64,000 bases of DNA, taken from assembly GCF_010550695.1 (NCBI RefSeq), contig NZ_JAAGOB010000001.1, forward strand, positions 434,001-498,000, written 5' to 3'. The notes beneath the pieces are model-generated. The model made no database searches. It saw only the letters and a list, made by a program, of their open reading frames with translations, and had not been told where the DNA came from. The translations under genes were made by a program, and so were the position numbers. This DNA comes from Phytoactinopolyspora alkaliphila. Lineage in GTDB: Bacteria > Actinomycetota > Actinomycetes > Jiangellales > Jiangellaceae. This document shows, piece by piece, positions 24,728 through 33,183 of this stretch. Every line of letters starts with the position of its first letter. Within the stretch, counting starts at the first letter, position 1.

Positions 24728-27700
24728 TTAGAAGCGGCTGCCGCTGTCTGGAAACAGAATCGTCAGAAACTCGGCGTGGGAAAGCGTACCTCGCATGCTC
24801 GCAGCGTCGTCGCCGGTGAGCTCCGCTGGATTGACCTGTGCGCCACGGCCGAACTCGGCGGCGAACAGCTCGGGCCCGAGCGCGGCAACGGCTCGGGCGG
24901 TGATTCGCTCCACATCGTGCCGCTCACCTTCCGGCAACGGCGCGCCGACCGACGCACGAGCGGTGTCGGCTGCACCGAGCAAGCGAGCGGCCAGCGGTGA
25001 GCGCCCGGCGAGTGTCTCCGCGCCGGCGAGCCCTTCCAGTGCCAGCGCGACGGCTCGGACGTCACCGGTGCTCAGTGCCGCTGCGAGGCCCTCGGTGTGC
25101 AGGGATCGCGCGGCGTCGGCGTCCCCGCGCAGTTCGGCGACGAAGCCCAGCTGCGCCAGGATCAGCGCAGCGCCGTAGTCTGCCTCCACGTCACGGTTCC
25201 AATCCAGCCAGGGACGCAGCAAGCGCTCGGCGTCGTCGAGGCGTCCTTTCCGGCGCGCGCCGAGGGCTAGCCCGATGACGGCGAACTCTTGTCCCGGGCG
25301 GTCCGCGTGCTCGACCGCGACCTGCAAGCCCTGCTCATGAAGCTGATCCGCTTCGGCGAGGTCACCGGTCAGGAGCGAGATCCTCCCGCGCCGGGACATC
25401 ATCCAGGACAGCTCCGTCCAGAGCTTGAGATCCTCGGCGATGGTATGCGCCTCGCGAAGCAGGTCTGCGGCGCGCTCATACTGGCCGCTGATCTCCGCGT
25501 GCGTGCCCAGAACCTCGAGTGCCTGTAACCGACCCCAGCCGTCGCCGACCCGGGTGAACGCATCGAGGCTGTCCTCGCCCTGCTGACGCATCGCGGTGAG
25601 ATCGTTGCGGAAGACCGCATGGTTGGCTTTCAGGGCGAGACAAGCCGCCATACCCCATCGCTCTCCGAGTGCGCGAAACCCGGCGAGCGCGTCGTCGGCC
25701 AGCTGCTCACTGGCGGCCAGGTTGCCATAGGCGAACTCGGCATGCCCCAGCAGCCACACCGTGCTCGCCCTGCCCGCCGGATCGTCGATGTCCTCGTACA
25801 GCTTGAGGACGGCCTCGTTCGGCTCGGCCCGCCGGACATGGTCGATCATCGTCAGCCCGGCTCGCCAGCCCCGGGCGCGCGCGGCGGCGACATCATGCTC
25901 GGGTGTGCCCGCGCTGTTCAGCTCGAGGGCGCGGTTCAGTGAGCGGATCGCCTCGTGTCTCCGGCCGCGGAGGAACCAGTACCAGGCCAGCGCATTGACG
26001 ATTCGCAGCGACGTATCGGCATCGGCCGCGTGCACGGCGCCGTCCAACGCCCGCCGTACGTTGGCCGACTCGGCGTCGAGCTTCCACAGCCACGAACGCT
26101 GATCAGGTCCACGCAGGTGCCGCGCTGCCTGCTCGGCAAGCTGCGTGTAGTAGCGGCGGTGCCGTCGCCTGATGACGTCGGCCTCCCCGGCCTCCACGAG
26201 CCGCTCCCGGCTGTACGCCGACACCGACTCGAGCAAGCCGTATCGGGGTTCCATGCACGCAGACGCGACGACGAGCGAACGATCCACGAGCCGGCCGAGA
26301 ATGGCGGCGACGTCAGCCTCGTCGACATCGCCGCCCCCGCATATGTGCTCGGCGGCGGCGAGGGTGCAGCCATCGGCGTGCACGGCCAGCCGCCGCAGAA
26401 CGGTCCGCTCGTCGTCGCCGAGCAGGTTCCAGCTCCAGTCGATGACGCCGCGCAAGGTGCGCTGCCGCGCCGGCACTCCGCGCTTGCCCGCGGTCAGCAG
26501 CCGGAACCGGTCGTCGAGCTTGCGGGCGAGCTCGTGCACGCCCAGCGCGGGCACACGGCTGGCAGCGAGCTCGAGAGCGAGCGGGATGCCGTCGAGCCGG
26601 CGGCAGACCGCTCTGACGGCGGCGGCGTTCGTCTCGTCGATGACGAATCCCGGTGCCACCGCGGCGGCCCTCGCGGCGAACAACGCGGCGGCACTGTACT
26701 CCTGCAGGAGATCCGGGTCCGAGACCACCGCTGAGGGGAGGTCGAGCGGGGGAACCGCCCACACCACCTCACCGGCGACGCCGAGAGGCTCCCGGCTGGT
26801 GGCGAGCACACGCACATGCGGTGCCGAGGACAGGAGGTGGTGCACCGTCTCGGCGACCGCCTCGATGACGTGCTCACAGTTGTCGAGAATCAGCAGCACC
26901 TGGGCGTCGCGCAGGGCATCGGTCAGCCGTGGGATGGCCGGGCCGTCCCGGAGGTCCAGCGTCGAGGCGATCACCTCGGCGATGTCGTCCATGGTGGTCT
27001 CAGGACGCCCCGGGGCCGCGGTGGTCAGCGCGGCGAGCTCGACCAGCCAGATGCCGTCCGGCGGATGATCGGCGCCTCCCGCCAGCGCGTCGGTGCTGGC
27101 GACTGCAAGGCGCGTCTTGCCGACGCCGCCCGGCCCCGTCAGGGTCACCAGCCGATGAGCACGCAGCTGGGCGCACACCTCGGTCACGGCGCCGGCTCGG
27201 CCGATCAGTTCTGTGAGCGGCAACGGGAGGTTCGTCCGCGCTCTGGTCCGCGGTTTCGCCGATGGGGCGGGCGATGACTGCGGGGCCTGCGGGTCCGGCC
27301 GTCGTTCGAGAATGGCCTGGTGCAGAGCCTCGAGCTCCGGGCTGGGGTCGATACCGAGCTCATCGGCCAGGTGCTCGCGGAAACTCTGGTACGCGGCGAG
27401 CGCGTCGGTCTGCCGGCCGGCCTGGTAGAGCGAGCGCATGTGCGCGGCTCGCAGCCTCTCCCGCAGTGGATGGTGTTCTATCGACTCACTCAGCTCCGCC
27501 GTGAGCGTGGCGTGCTCACCGATGACCAGCCGGGCTTCCACGTGGTCTTCCAGGGCCAGGACTCGTTCTTCGTCGAGCCGGGCGACGGCCGCCATGGTGA
27601 ACGGCTCGTCGCGGAAGTCGGCGAGGGCAGGCCCGCGCCAGAGCTTGAGGGCCTCGCCGAGAAGCTGGGCACGGACACCGGGGTCGGCCGCAGCGCGAGC

Positions 27701-28036
27701 CCTGCTGACCAGCCCAGAAAACTGGTGAACATCGAGCGCGGACGGCTCGATTCTGAGAATGTAGCCGGCGGGCTCGAAGGTCAGCAGGTTCCGGCCGCCA
27801 GGCTCTGCCGTGTCGAGGACGTTGCGTAACTGGGAGATCTTGCGCTGCACGGTGTTGGCCGCCGTGGCCGGTGGTTTGTTTCCCCACAGGTGATCGATCA
27901 GCCGATCTGCGGAGAGCGGCTGACCGAGGTGGACGAGAAGATCCGCCAGCAGCATCCGGACCTTGCGCTCCGGCACTGCGACGATGCTGCCGTCGTCCGC
28001 CCAGACAGCCAGCGCGCCTAGCAGACCGAATCGCAT
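24728..28036 (-). CDS. AfsR/SARP-type multidomain transcriptional regulator
   Basis: A 1102-residue regulator with four parts. Residues 1-95 are an OmpR-like winged helix (MRFGLLGALAVWADDGS, ERKVRMLLADLLVHLGQPLS). Residues ~100-245 are the bacterial transcriptional activation domain (LDVHQFSGLVSRARAAADPG, YQSFREHLADELGIDPSPEL). The STAND ATPase follows from ~270, with Walker A GPGGVGKTRLAVAS, LLILDNCEHVIEAV and GIPLALELAASRVPALG. TPR-like helices fill the C-terminal third. Such proteins activate secondary-metabolite or stress genes. No obvious biosynthetic cluster adjoins it here. The start is the ATG at 28036, where the winged helix begins. Confidence 0.92.
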   Translation of the reverse strand: MRFGLLGALAVWADDGSIVAVPERKVRMLLADLLVHLGQPLSADRLIDHLWGNKPPATAANTVQRKISQLRNVLDTAEPGGRNLLTFEPAGYILRIEPSALDVHQFSGLVSRARAAADPGVRAQLLGEALKLWRGPALADFRDEPFTMAAVARLDEERVLALEDHVEARLVIGEHATLTAELSESIEHHPLRERLRAAHMRSLYQAGRQTDALAAYQSFREHLADELGIDPSPELEALHQAILERRPDPQAPQSSPAPSAKPRTRARTNLPLPLTELIGRAGAVTEVCAQLRAHRLVTLTGPGGVGKTRLAVASTDALAGGADHPPDGIWLVELAALTTAAPGRPETTMDDIAEVIASTLDLRDGPAIPRLTDALRDAQVLLILDNCEHVIEAVAETVHHLLSSAPHVRVLATSREPLGVAGEVVWAVPPLDLPSAVVSDPDLLQEYSAAALFAARAAAVAPGFVIDETNAAAVRAVCRRLDGIPLALELAASRVPALGVHELARKLDDRFRLLTAGKRGVPARQRTLRGVIDWSWNLLGDDERTVLRRLAVHADGCTLAAAEHICGGGDVDEADVAAILGRLVDRSLVVASACMEPRYGLLESVSAYSRERLVEAGEADVIRRRHRRYYTQLAEQAARHLRGPDQRSWLWKLDAESANVRRALDGAVHAADADTSLRIVNALAWYWFLRGRRHEAIRSLNRALELNSAGTPEHDVAAARARGWRAGLTMIDHVRRAEPNEAVLKLYEDIDDPAGRASTVWLLGHAEFAYGNLAASEQLADDALAGFRALGERWGMAACLALKANHAVFRNDLTAMRQQGEDSLDAFTRVGDGWGRLQALEVLGTHAEISGQYERAADLLREAHTIAEDLKLWTELSWMMSRRGRISLLTGDLAEADQLHEQGLQVAVEHADRPGQEFAVIGLALGARRKGRLDDAERLLRPWLDWNRDVEADYGAALILAQLGFVAELRGDADAARSLHTEGLAAALSTGDVRAVALALEGLAGAETLAGRSPLAARLLGAADTARASVGAPLPEGERHDVERITARAVAALGPELFAAEFGRGAQVNPAELTGDDAASMRGTLSHAEFLTILFPDSGSRF

Positions 28037-28116
28037 GGTGCCCACGGTAATCGCCGGAACTGACAGACGTGTGGCAGGACGGAGCACACCATCGGCGGGC
28101 AACCCCGGCGGGGCGG

Positions 28117-30153
28117 TCAGAACGGCGGTGGCTGACCTCGTGGCGGCTGACCCGGCGGGTCAGGGGCCAGCCTCGGCAGCTTCACGATCTTGGGGTGGCC
28201 GGTGGGACTGGTCCAGCGCTGAACTCCTGGTCTGAGCTGCTCTACGGTCCAACCGGCACGGTGCTTCTGCAGGTGACACGGCTGGCACAGAGCTGAGCAG
28301 TTGCAGGCCGCTGTGGGGCCGTGCGGGTAGGGATCGCGATGATCGATCTGGCACCGGCGGGCGGGTCGATGGCAGCCCGGCATCTGGCACTCGCGATCGC
28401 GGAGCAGCACGAAATCGACGAGGTCTTGCGGCGGTGTGTAGCGGGTCCGTCCGTAGTCCAAGGCGTGACCGCCCGTGGGATGGGTGCCGACCCAGCGCCA
28501 TACGCCGGCGGCGGCCAGATGACGGGCGGTGTCGGCGTCGACGGGGCCGTAGCCGTCGAGCTCACCGGGGTGCTCGTCCAGTCCGATGAGCGTGGACAGG
28601 GCGACCGTGACATTCACCGACACGGGGTGGCCGTGCGCGGTGGACAACGGGAATCCGAACGGCGAGCCGCAGCCCGCGCACGCGGTGCCGCCGAGGTACC
28701 CGGTCCGCAGCGACGCCCACGCCAGCCCGGCCAGCATGTCGGCGCGCAACTGGTCGAGCGTACGGGCCGGCGCCGGCGACGTGAGGTCGCTCTGCTGGCT
28801 GTCTCGCGCGTCGTGGTTCCCGCTACTCTGCATGCCGCCACCGCTGTGCGAGCTGTGTCGGCTGTCCGGCCCGTCGTGTCGCCTGTCGTGCCGCCCGTCA
28901 GGTCGGCTGTCCTGCCGCCCGTCCTGCTGCCCGTCGCGTGGCCTGTCGTGCCGCCCGTCCTGCTGCCCGTCGCGTGGGCTGTCCTGCTGTCCGCCGCCGG
29001 GTTGGTTGTCTCGTTGTCTGTCCGGCCCGGCGTGCCGCGGGCGAGTGTCCCTCGACCCACGGCGCTCGTGACGGCGTTCATTGTTCGCCGCGGCATTGAG
29101 CGCGGTCATGATCGCTTCGGCGTCCTCAGCCGGAAGGTAGGCGTACAGCCATGCCATGCCGTCAGCGTCGGGTTCGATCCAGACCCGCCGCTTCTGCCTG
29201 GCCTTTCGGCGGCAATCCTTCGATTGTTCGGGGGCGAGTTCGGCAAGCAGCCGGTTCACCACATACGACACCTTGACCGACGTCCAGGCGTGCACGTGCG
29301 GCAGCACCGCGGCCTCGACCATGCGCCGCACGGGGATGTCGTGATCGCGCAGCGCGTCCGTGATGATCCTGGCCCGGCGGGCATCAATCCGTCCTTCGGC
29401 GAGGGCCTTATGCACGGCCGGGAACGAACCGACCAATTGCACGCTCCAGTCCACGATCCGCTCGGACTGCGGCTTGGTCCACGGCCACACCGTGCACAGG
29501 TCACCGGCCGTGACCGGGACCGGATGCAGGGACGCGCTCCGGGCATCAGGATCGCTGGCCTGCACCTCTGGGCGGCGTGTGAGCTCGGCAGCGGCAGCCG
29601 CCTGCTGGGCTTGCGCCCAGGCGATGAGCTTCTCCCATCCGGCCACCGCGTCGGCGAGGTGATATGCGCTCATGTGTGCCGGCGGGAGGGCACGCAGCAC
29701 ACCGGCGAGCTCCACGCCAGGAGAGACGTCAGCCCACGCGGATTCCTCACCGCCGGGTAGATCCTCCAGCAGGCCCCCGTTCGCCGCGAGCCACCCCGTG
29801 TCATGGTCGGTGGCGCCGAACCCGTCCTCGTCGCGGTCAGCAGCGCCGAGCCCCTCCCCGGCGGCACTGCGGTCGGCGACATCGTGTGCGTTCACGCCTG
29901 TGCTGCCCATTGCCGTCGCGGTCATCTCAGCGGCCTCGAACTCAGCCTCCACCAGCGCACGCCACCTGGCGTCCACGTCGGACCCCGCCATGTGCTCGCT
30001 GTGGGAAGCCACAGTCCGGCCGGCGCCGGCGGCCACGGATCCTTCACTGGCACGGTTGGTGCCCCGAGCGTCATCGGTCGCGCCCACGGCGCCGCATCTG
30101 CCCGGCCGCTGCTCCGGCGGGGCGGTACGAACGCCGCGACTCTGACCTCTCAT
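28117..30153 (-). CDS. DUF222 / 13E12-type HNH endonuclease
   Basis: A 678-residue protein of the actinobacterial DUF222-HNH family. The DUF222 region (residues ~165-350) includes YHLADAVAGWEKLIAWAQAQ, FPAVHKALAEGRIDARRARI and VNRLLAELAPEQSKDCRRKA. A hydrophilic low-complexity insert of about 85 residues rich in D, G, Q, R and H follows. The C-terminal HNH nuclease keeps CQMPGCHRPARRCQIDHRDP and LCQPCHLQKH, with zinc cysteines and the catalytic His. Members are often multicopy and mobile-looking, with no established role. The start ATG 30153 is 14 bases from an SOS box, which implies damage induction. Confidence 0.88.
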   Translation of the reverse strand: MRGQSRGVRTAPPEQRPGRCGAVGATDDARGTNRASEGSVAAGAGRTVASHSEHMAGSDVDARWRALVEAEFEAAEMTATAMGSTGVNAHDVADRSAAGEGLGAADRDEDGFGATDHDTGWLAANGGLLEDLPGGEESAWADVSPGVELAGVLRALPPAHMSAYHLADAVAGWEKLIAWAQAQQAAAAAELTRRPEVQASDPDARSASLHPVPVTAGDLCTVWPWTKPQSERIVDWSVQLVGSFPAVHKALAEGRIDARRARIITDALRDHDIPVRRMVEAAVLPHVHAWTSVKVSYVVNRLLAELAPEQSKDCRRKARQKRRVWIEPDADGMAWLYAYLPAEDAEAIMTALNAAANNERRHERRGSRDTRPRHAGPDRQRDNQPGGGQQDSPRDGQQDGRHDRPRDGQQDGRQDSRPDGRHDRRHDGPDSRHSSHSGGGMQSSGNHDARDSQQSDLTSPAPARTLDQLRADMLAGLAWASLRTGYLGGTACAGCGSPFGFPLSTAHGHPVSVNVTVALSTLIGLDEHPGELDGYGPVDADTARHLAAAGVWRWVGTHPTGGHALDYGRTRYTPPQDLVDFVLLRDRECQMPGCHRPARRCQIDHRDPYPHGPTAACNCSALCQPCHLQKHRAGWTVEQLRPGVQRWTSPTGHPKIVKLPRLAPDPPGQPPRGQPPPF
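28916..28987 (-). repeat. Two tandem 36-bp repeats in the DUF222/HNH linker
   Basis: Two adjacent 36-base copies (28916-28951 and 28952-28987) differ at only two positions. They encode repeated D-G-Q-Q-D-G-R-x-D-x-x-R units in the low-complexity linker. Degenerate copies continue on both sides. Near-identity implies recent slippage and likely length variation between strains. Confidence 0.85.
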
Positions 30154-30167
30154 AGGACCAATTCTAC

Positions 30168-30183
30168 TCGAACACACGTTCTT
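30168..30183 (-). promoter_or_regulatory. LexA (SOS) box upstream of the HNH endonuclease gene
   Basis: TCGAAC-ACAC-GTTC matches the mycobacterial/actinobacterial SOS consensus TCGAAC-N4-GTTCGA except for the last two bases (TT). It lies 14 bases before the start codon of the DUF222/HNH gene in an AT-rich promoter region. LexA repression and damage induction follow from the consensus, not from data. Confidence 0.7.
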
Positions 30184-30392
30184 ATTCAAATCTATAAGCG
30201 CGAGACAAGGCTCGCCGCCCAACGTGGGTAGCGTCCCTGTCGATCGAGGCGTCAGCAAAGCGTCAGTGGTTCACCAGCGGGGCAGCGCAGTCTTGAGTTC
30301 GAGAGCGGCCAGGGCACCGAAGCCGCGACAGCCGTATCGCGATCACGCAACCACAAAGCGGGTTCACGAGCCACGACACGAACGGAGACGGC

Positions 30393-31328
30393 ATGAATAT
30401 GACAACGACAGCCGACGACGAGGACCGCGTCCCGGTAACCGTGCTGGGCCTCGGGCCGATGGGTGCCGCGTTGGCATCGGCTTTCCTTGAGAACGGATAT
30501 CCCACCACGGTGTGGAACCGCACGGCCAGCAAGGCCGTTGCGCTGGTGGAGAAGGGCGCGGTGTCCGCGGCGAGTGTGGCAGACGCCGTGCGGGCCAGCC
30601 AGCTGGTGATCGTGTCCGTGCTCGACTACGCCGCGGCGCGAGCCATCATCGAACCGGTTGCGGCCGACCTCCAGGGCAAGATGCTGGTCAACGTGACCAC
30701 GGACTCACCGGACCGGGCCAGGGAGATGGCCGGGTGGGCGAGCGGACACGGCGTGGAATACCTCGACGGATCCATCATGACGCCGACGCCGACCATCGGG
30801 CGGCCGGAGGCTGTGTTTTTGTACAGCGGGCCGGAAGCAGTGTACGAGAAGAGCCGCCCGGTACTGGCGAGCTTGGGTGGCACCGCTACGTATGTCGGAG
30901 CGGACCCCGGCCGGGCGGCGGCGTTCGACTTCGCTCTGCTCGACGTCTTCTGGACCGGCATGGCCGGCGTGGTGCACGCGTTCGCCTTGGCGCGGACCGA
31001 GGGCATCACGGCCGCCGAGCTCCTGCCGTTCGGGCGGGGGATCATCGATCTGCTCGGCGAGGTGACCGCAGAGGTAGCCAACGATGCGGACCGTGACCAC
31101 TACCCGGGCGACGAGTCGACGCTGGTCTCCAACGTCACCGGGATGGCGCACATCATCACGGCCGCGCAGGATCGCGGCGTGGACGTCAGCGTGCTCAGGT
31201 CGGCGGTCGGCGTCGCCAACGGCGCGATCGCCGCGGGTCACGGGGAGGACAACTTCGGCAGGCTCGTCGAAGTGCTCGCCCGTTCGGCTGCCCGCCAGGG
31301 CCAGGACCGGCCCCGGACCGCCGCATGA
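30393..31328 (+). CDS. Imine-reductase-like NADPH-dependent oxidoreductase 1
   Basis: A 311-residue protein of the beta-hydroxyacid dehydrogenase/imine reductase superfamily. The Rossmann part has VTVLGLGPMGAALASAFLEN, and VWNRTASKA, where N-R-T favours NADPH. VNVTTDSPDRAREMAGWASG and YLDGSIMTPTPTIGRPEAVF are IRED hallmarks; the canonical HIBADH lysine motif is absent. The C-terminal helical part (AAAFDFALLDVFWTGMAGVV) would form the dimer active site, with acidic residues at the region where IREDs carry Asp or Tyr. It probably reduces a cyclic imine or related C=N compound. It is first in an operon with a paralogue and an LLM oxidoreductase. Confidence 0.82.
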   Translation: MNMTTTADDEDRVPVTVLGLGPMGAALASAFLENGYPTTVWNRTASKAVALVEKGAVSAASVADAVRASQLVIVSVLDYAAARAIIEPVAADLQGKMLVNVTTDSPDRAREMAGWASGHGVEYLDGSIMTPTPTIGRPEAVFLYSGPEAVYEKSRPVLASLGGTATYVGADPGRAAAFDFALLDVFWTGMAGVVHAFALARTEGITAAELLPFGRGIIDLLGEVTAEVANDADRDHYPGDESTLVSNVTGMAHIITAAQDRGVDVSVLRSAVGVANGAIAAGHGEDNFGRLVEVLARSAARQGQDRPRTAA

Positions 31329-31387
31329 GCTCCGGCTTCTTTCACGAAGACCACCATTCTCCCGTACTCAGACAGGAGCAGCACACT

Positions 31388-32287
31388 ATGACGGAGCAGA
31401 AAGCCCCGGTCACGGTCCTCGGCCTCGGGGACATGGGGCGAGCATTGGCTGAAGCCCTCCTGGACAGCGGTCACTCGGTGACCGTGTGGAACCGGTCAAC
31501 GGGCAAGGCGGACCACCTGGTAGCGAAGGGCGCCGCCGAGGCCGCATCCGCCCGCGCGGCCATCGAGGCCAGCCCTCTCGTGATCGCCTGCCTACTGGAC
31601 GACGCGAGCGTGTACGGGGTCCTGACGCCCGCAGCGGAAGTTTTGGCCGGGCGCACTCTTGTGAACCTGACCACGGGTTCCCCCGATCAAGCCCGCGAGA
31701 TGGCGCAGTGGGCCGAGAAGCAGGATGTCGGTGGGTTCCTCGACGGCGGGATCATGGCGGTGCCCTCCATGATCGGCGGATCAGACGCGTTCATCCTCTA
31801 CAGCGGCTCAGCAAGCGCGTTCGACCAGTATCGGGACACCTTGGCAGAGCTGGGAGCGCCGACCTTCGCCGGTGCGGATCCAGGCCTGGCTGCGCTGCTC
31901 GATCTGGCCCTTCTCAATGGCATGTACGGCATGTTCGCCGGCTTCCTGCAGGCGGCGGCGATCGTCGACACCGAAGGCATCCCCGTCACCGAGTTCTCGG
32001 CCACGCTGCTCACGCCGTGGCTGCAGGCCGTGATCGGCTTGCTGCCCGAGTTCGCCCGGCAGATCGACACGGGGCAGTACGCCGCCGAGGAGTCCAACCT
32101 GGCGATGCAGACGTCTGGCGTCGGATTCGTGGAGTTCGCCGAATCGATCGGCATCAGCGGTGAGCTGATGGCGCCGATGCAGCGGCTGATGGAGCAGCGG
32201 GTCGACGACGGACACGGCGGCGACGACCTGTCCAGCGTCTTCGAACTGATCAGGAAATCACGTGAGCGCAAGGAGAACGGGAAATGA
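31388..32287 (+). CDS. Imine-reductase-like NADPH-dependent oxidoreductase 2
   Basis: A 299-residue paralogue of the upstream gene. It has VTVLGLGDMGRALAEALLDS, VWNRSTGKAD, VNLTTGSPDQAREMAQWAEK and FLDGGIMAVPSMIGGSDAFI. The helical domain contains LLDLALLNGMYGMFAGFLQA. The residues after ALL differ from the first copy (NGMYGMF against DVFWTGM), so substrate scope or stereochemistry may differ. The two copies are clearly diverged, which suggests distinct roles or a heteromer. The ATG at 31388 follows a short leader after the first gene. The stop overlaps the next gene by ATGA. Confidence 0.82.
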   Translation: MTEQKAPVTVLGLGDMGRALAEALLDSGHSVTVWNRSTGKADHLVAKGAAEAASARAAIEASPLVIACLLDDASVYGVLTPAAEVLAGRTLVNLTTGSPDQAREMAQWAEKQDVGGFLDGGIMAVPSMIGGSDAFILYSGSASAFDQYRDTLAELGAPTFAGADPGLAALLDLALLNGMYGMFAGFLQAAAIVDTEGIPVTEFSATLLTPWLQAVIGLLPEFARQIDTGQYAAEESNLAMQTSGVGFVEFAESIGISGELMAPMQRLMEQRVDDGHGGDDLSSVFELIRKSRERKENGK

Positions 32288-33183
32288 GCACAGACACGAT
32301 CACCGGCGTCGACCGCCCCACGATCGACGCAGGATTGCGCGTAGGCGTGATGGTCATGGCCGACGCGCCGATGCCCACGCTTCTGGAGCGGTTTCGCCGC
32401 CTCGAGGAGCTGGGCTTCGACCAGTTGTTCCTCGCCGACCATCTCGCCCATCCGTTCGAACCCGGAAAGACCTGGTTCGACTACGGGAGCCTCGTGGGCG
32501 CTGCCGCCACGGTGACCGAGCGGATCAAGATCGGGACCATGGTGAACAACCCGATCCTGCGGCCGCCGGCTCTGCTGGCCAGAGAGGCCGTGACCGTCGA
32601 CCATCTCTCCGGTGGCCGCCTGGAGCTTGGGATCGGCGCGGGAATCGTCGAACTCGACCATCTGGCGACAGGTACCCAGCCCTGGACGGTCCGGCAGCGC
32701 GTCGGAAGATTCGTCGAGTACGCCCGGATTGTGGATGAGCTTCTACGTAGCACCGGCGGCGAGTACGAGTTTCTCGGTGCGCATCTTCAGGTGCGGGGTC
32801 TTCCGACCAACCCGGGCCCGGTGCAGCGCCCTCGGCCACCGATCATCGTTGGGGGACAGGCGCCCACCATCCTGCGGGTGGCGGCGCAACGTGCCGACAT
32901 CTGGAACACCATCGGGCGGCTCGACGCGACAGTGGACGAGAACATCGAGCTGACCCGTGGGCAGAACCGGCGGCTGGACGAGCTCACCGCCGAGATCGGC
33001 CGGGACCCGCGTTCGTTGCGGCGCTCGGTGGCGATAGATCCGTTCACAGCTCCCGAGACGTTCGACGAACAAGTGGAGCGGTTCACCGCCGTGGGCTTCG
33101 ACGAGTTCTTCTTCACCTGGCCCGACGACGAGCACGACGACGAGCTCACCCGGATCGCGAAGGCACTGCCGTCTCTGCGCTGA
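32284..33183 (+). CDS. LLM-class flavin/F420-dependent oxidoreductase
   Basis: A 299-residue luciferase-like TIM barrel. LRVGVMVMADAPMPTLLERF, ELGFDQLFLADHLAHPFEPG and TERIKIGTMVNNPILRPPAL are standard. REAVTVDHLSGGRLELGIGA is the most conserved block of the family, followed by PPIIVGGQAPTILRVAAQRA. The cofactor may be F420 or FMN. It is translationally coupled to the second IRED-like gene, so it may oxidise or reduce the same compound. Its last 38 bases overlap the convergent serine hydrolase gene. Confidence 0.9.
   Translation: MSTDTITGVDRPTIDAGLRVGVMVMADAPMPTLLERFRRLEELGFDQLFLADHLAHPFEPGKTWFDYGSLVGAAATVTERIKIGTMVNNPILRPPALLAREAVTVDHLSGGRLELGIGAGIVELDHLATGTQPWTVRQRVGRFVEYARIVDELLRSTGGEYEFLGAHLQVRGLPTNPGPVQRPRPPIIVGGQAPTILRVAAQRADIWNTIGRLDATVDENIELTRGQNRRLDELTAEIGRDPRSLRRSVAIDPFTAPETFDEQVERFTAVGFDEFFFTWPDDEHDDELTRIAKALPSLR

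Noticed and set aside
28860-29010. Repeats as a CRISPR array
   Set aside because: They are head-to-tail in-frame coding repeats without unique spacers.
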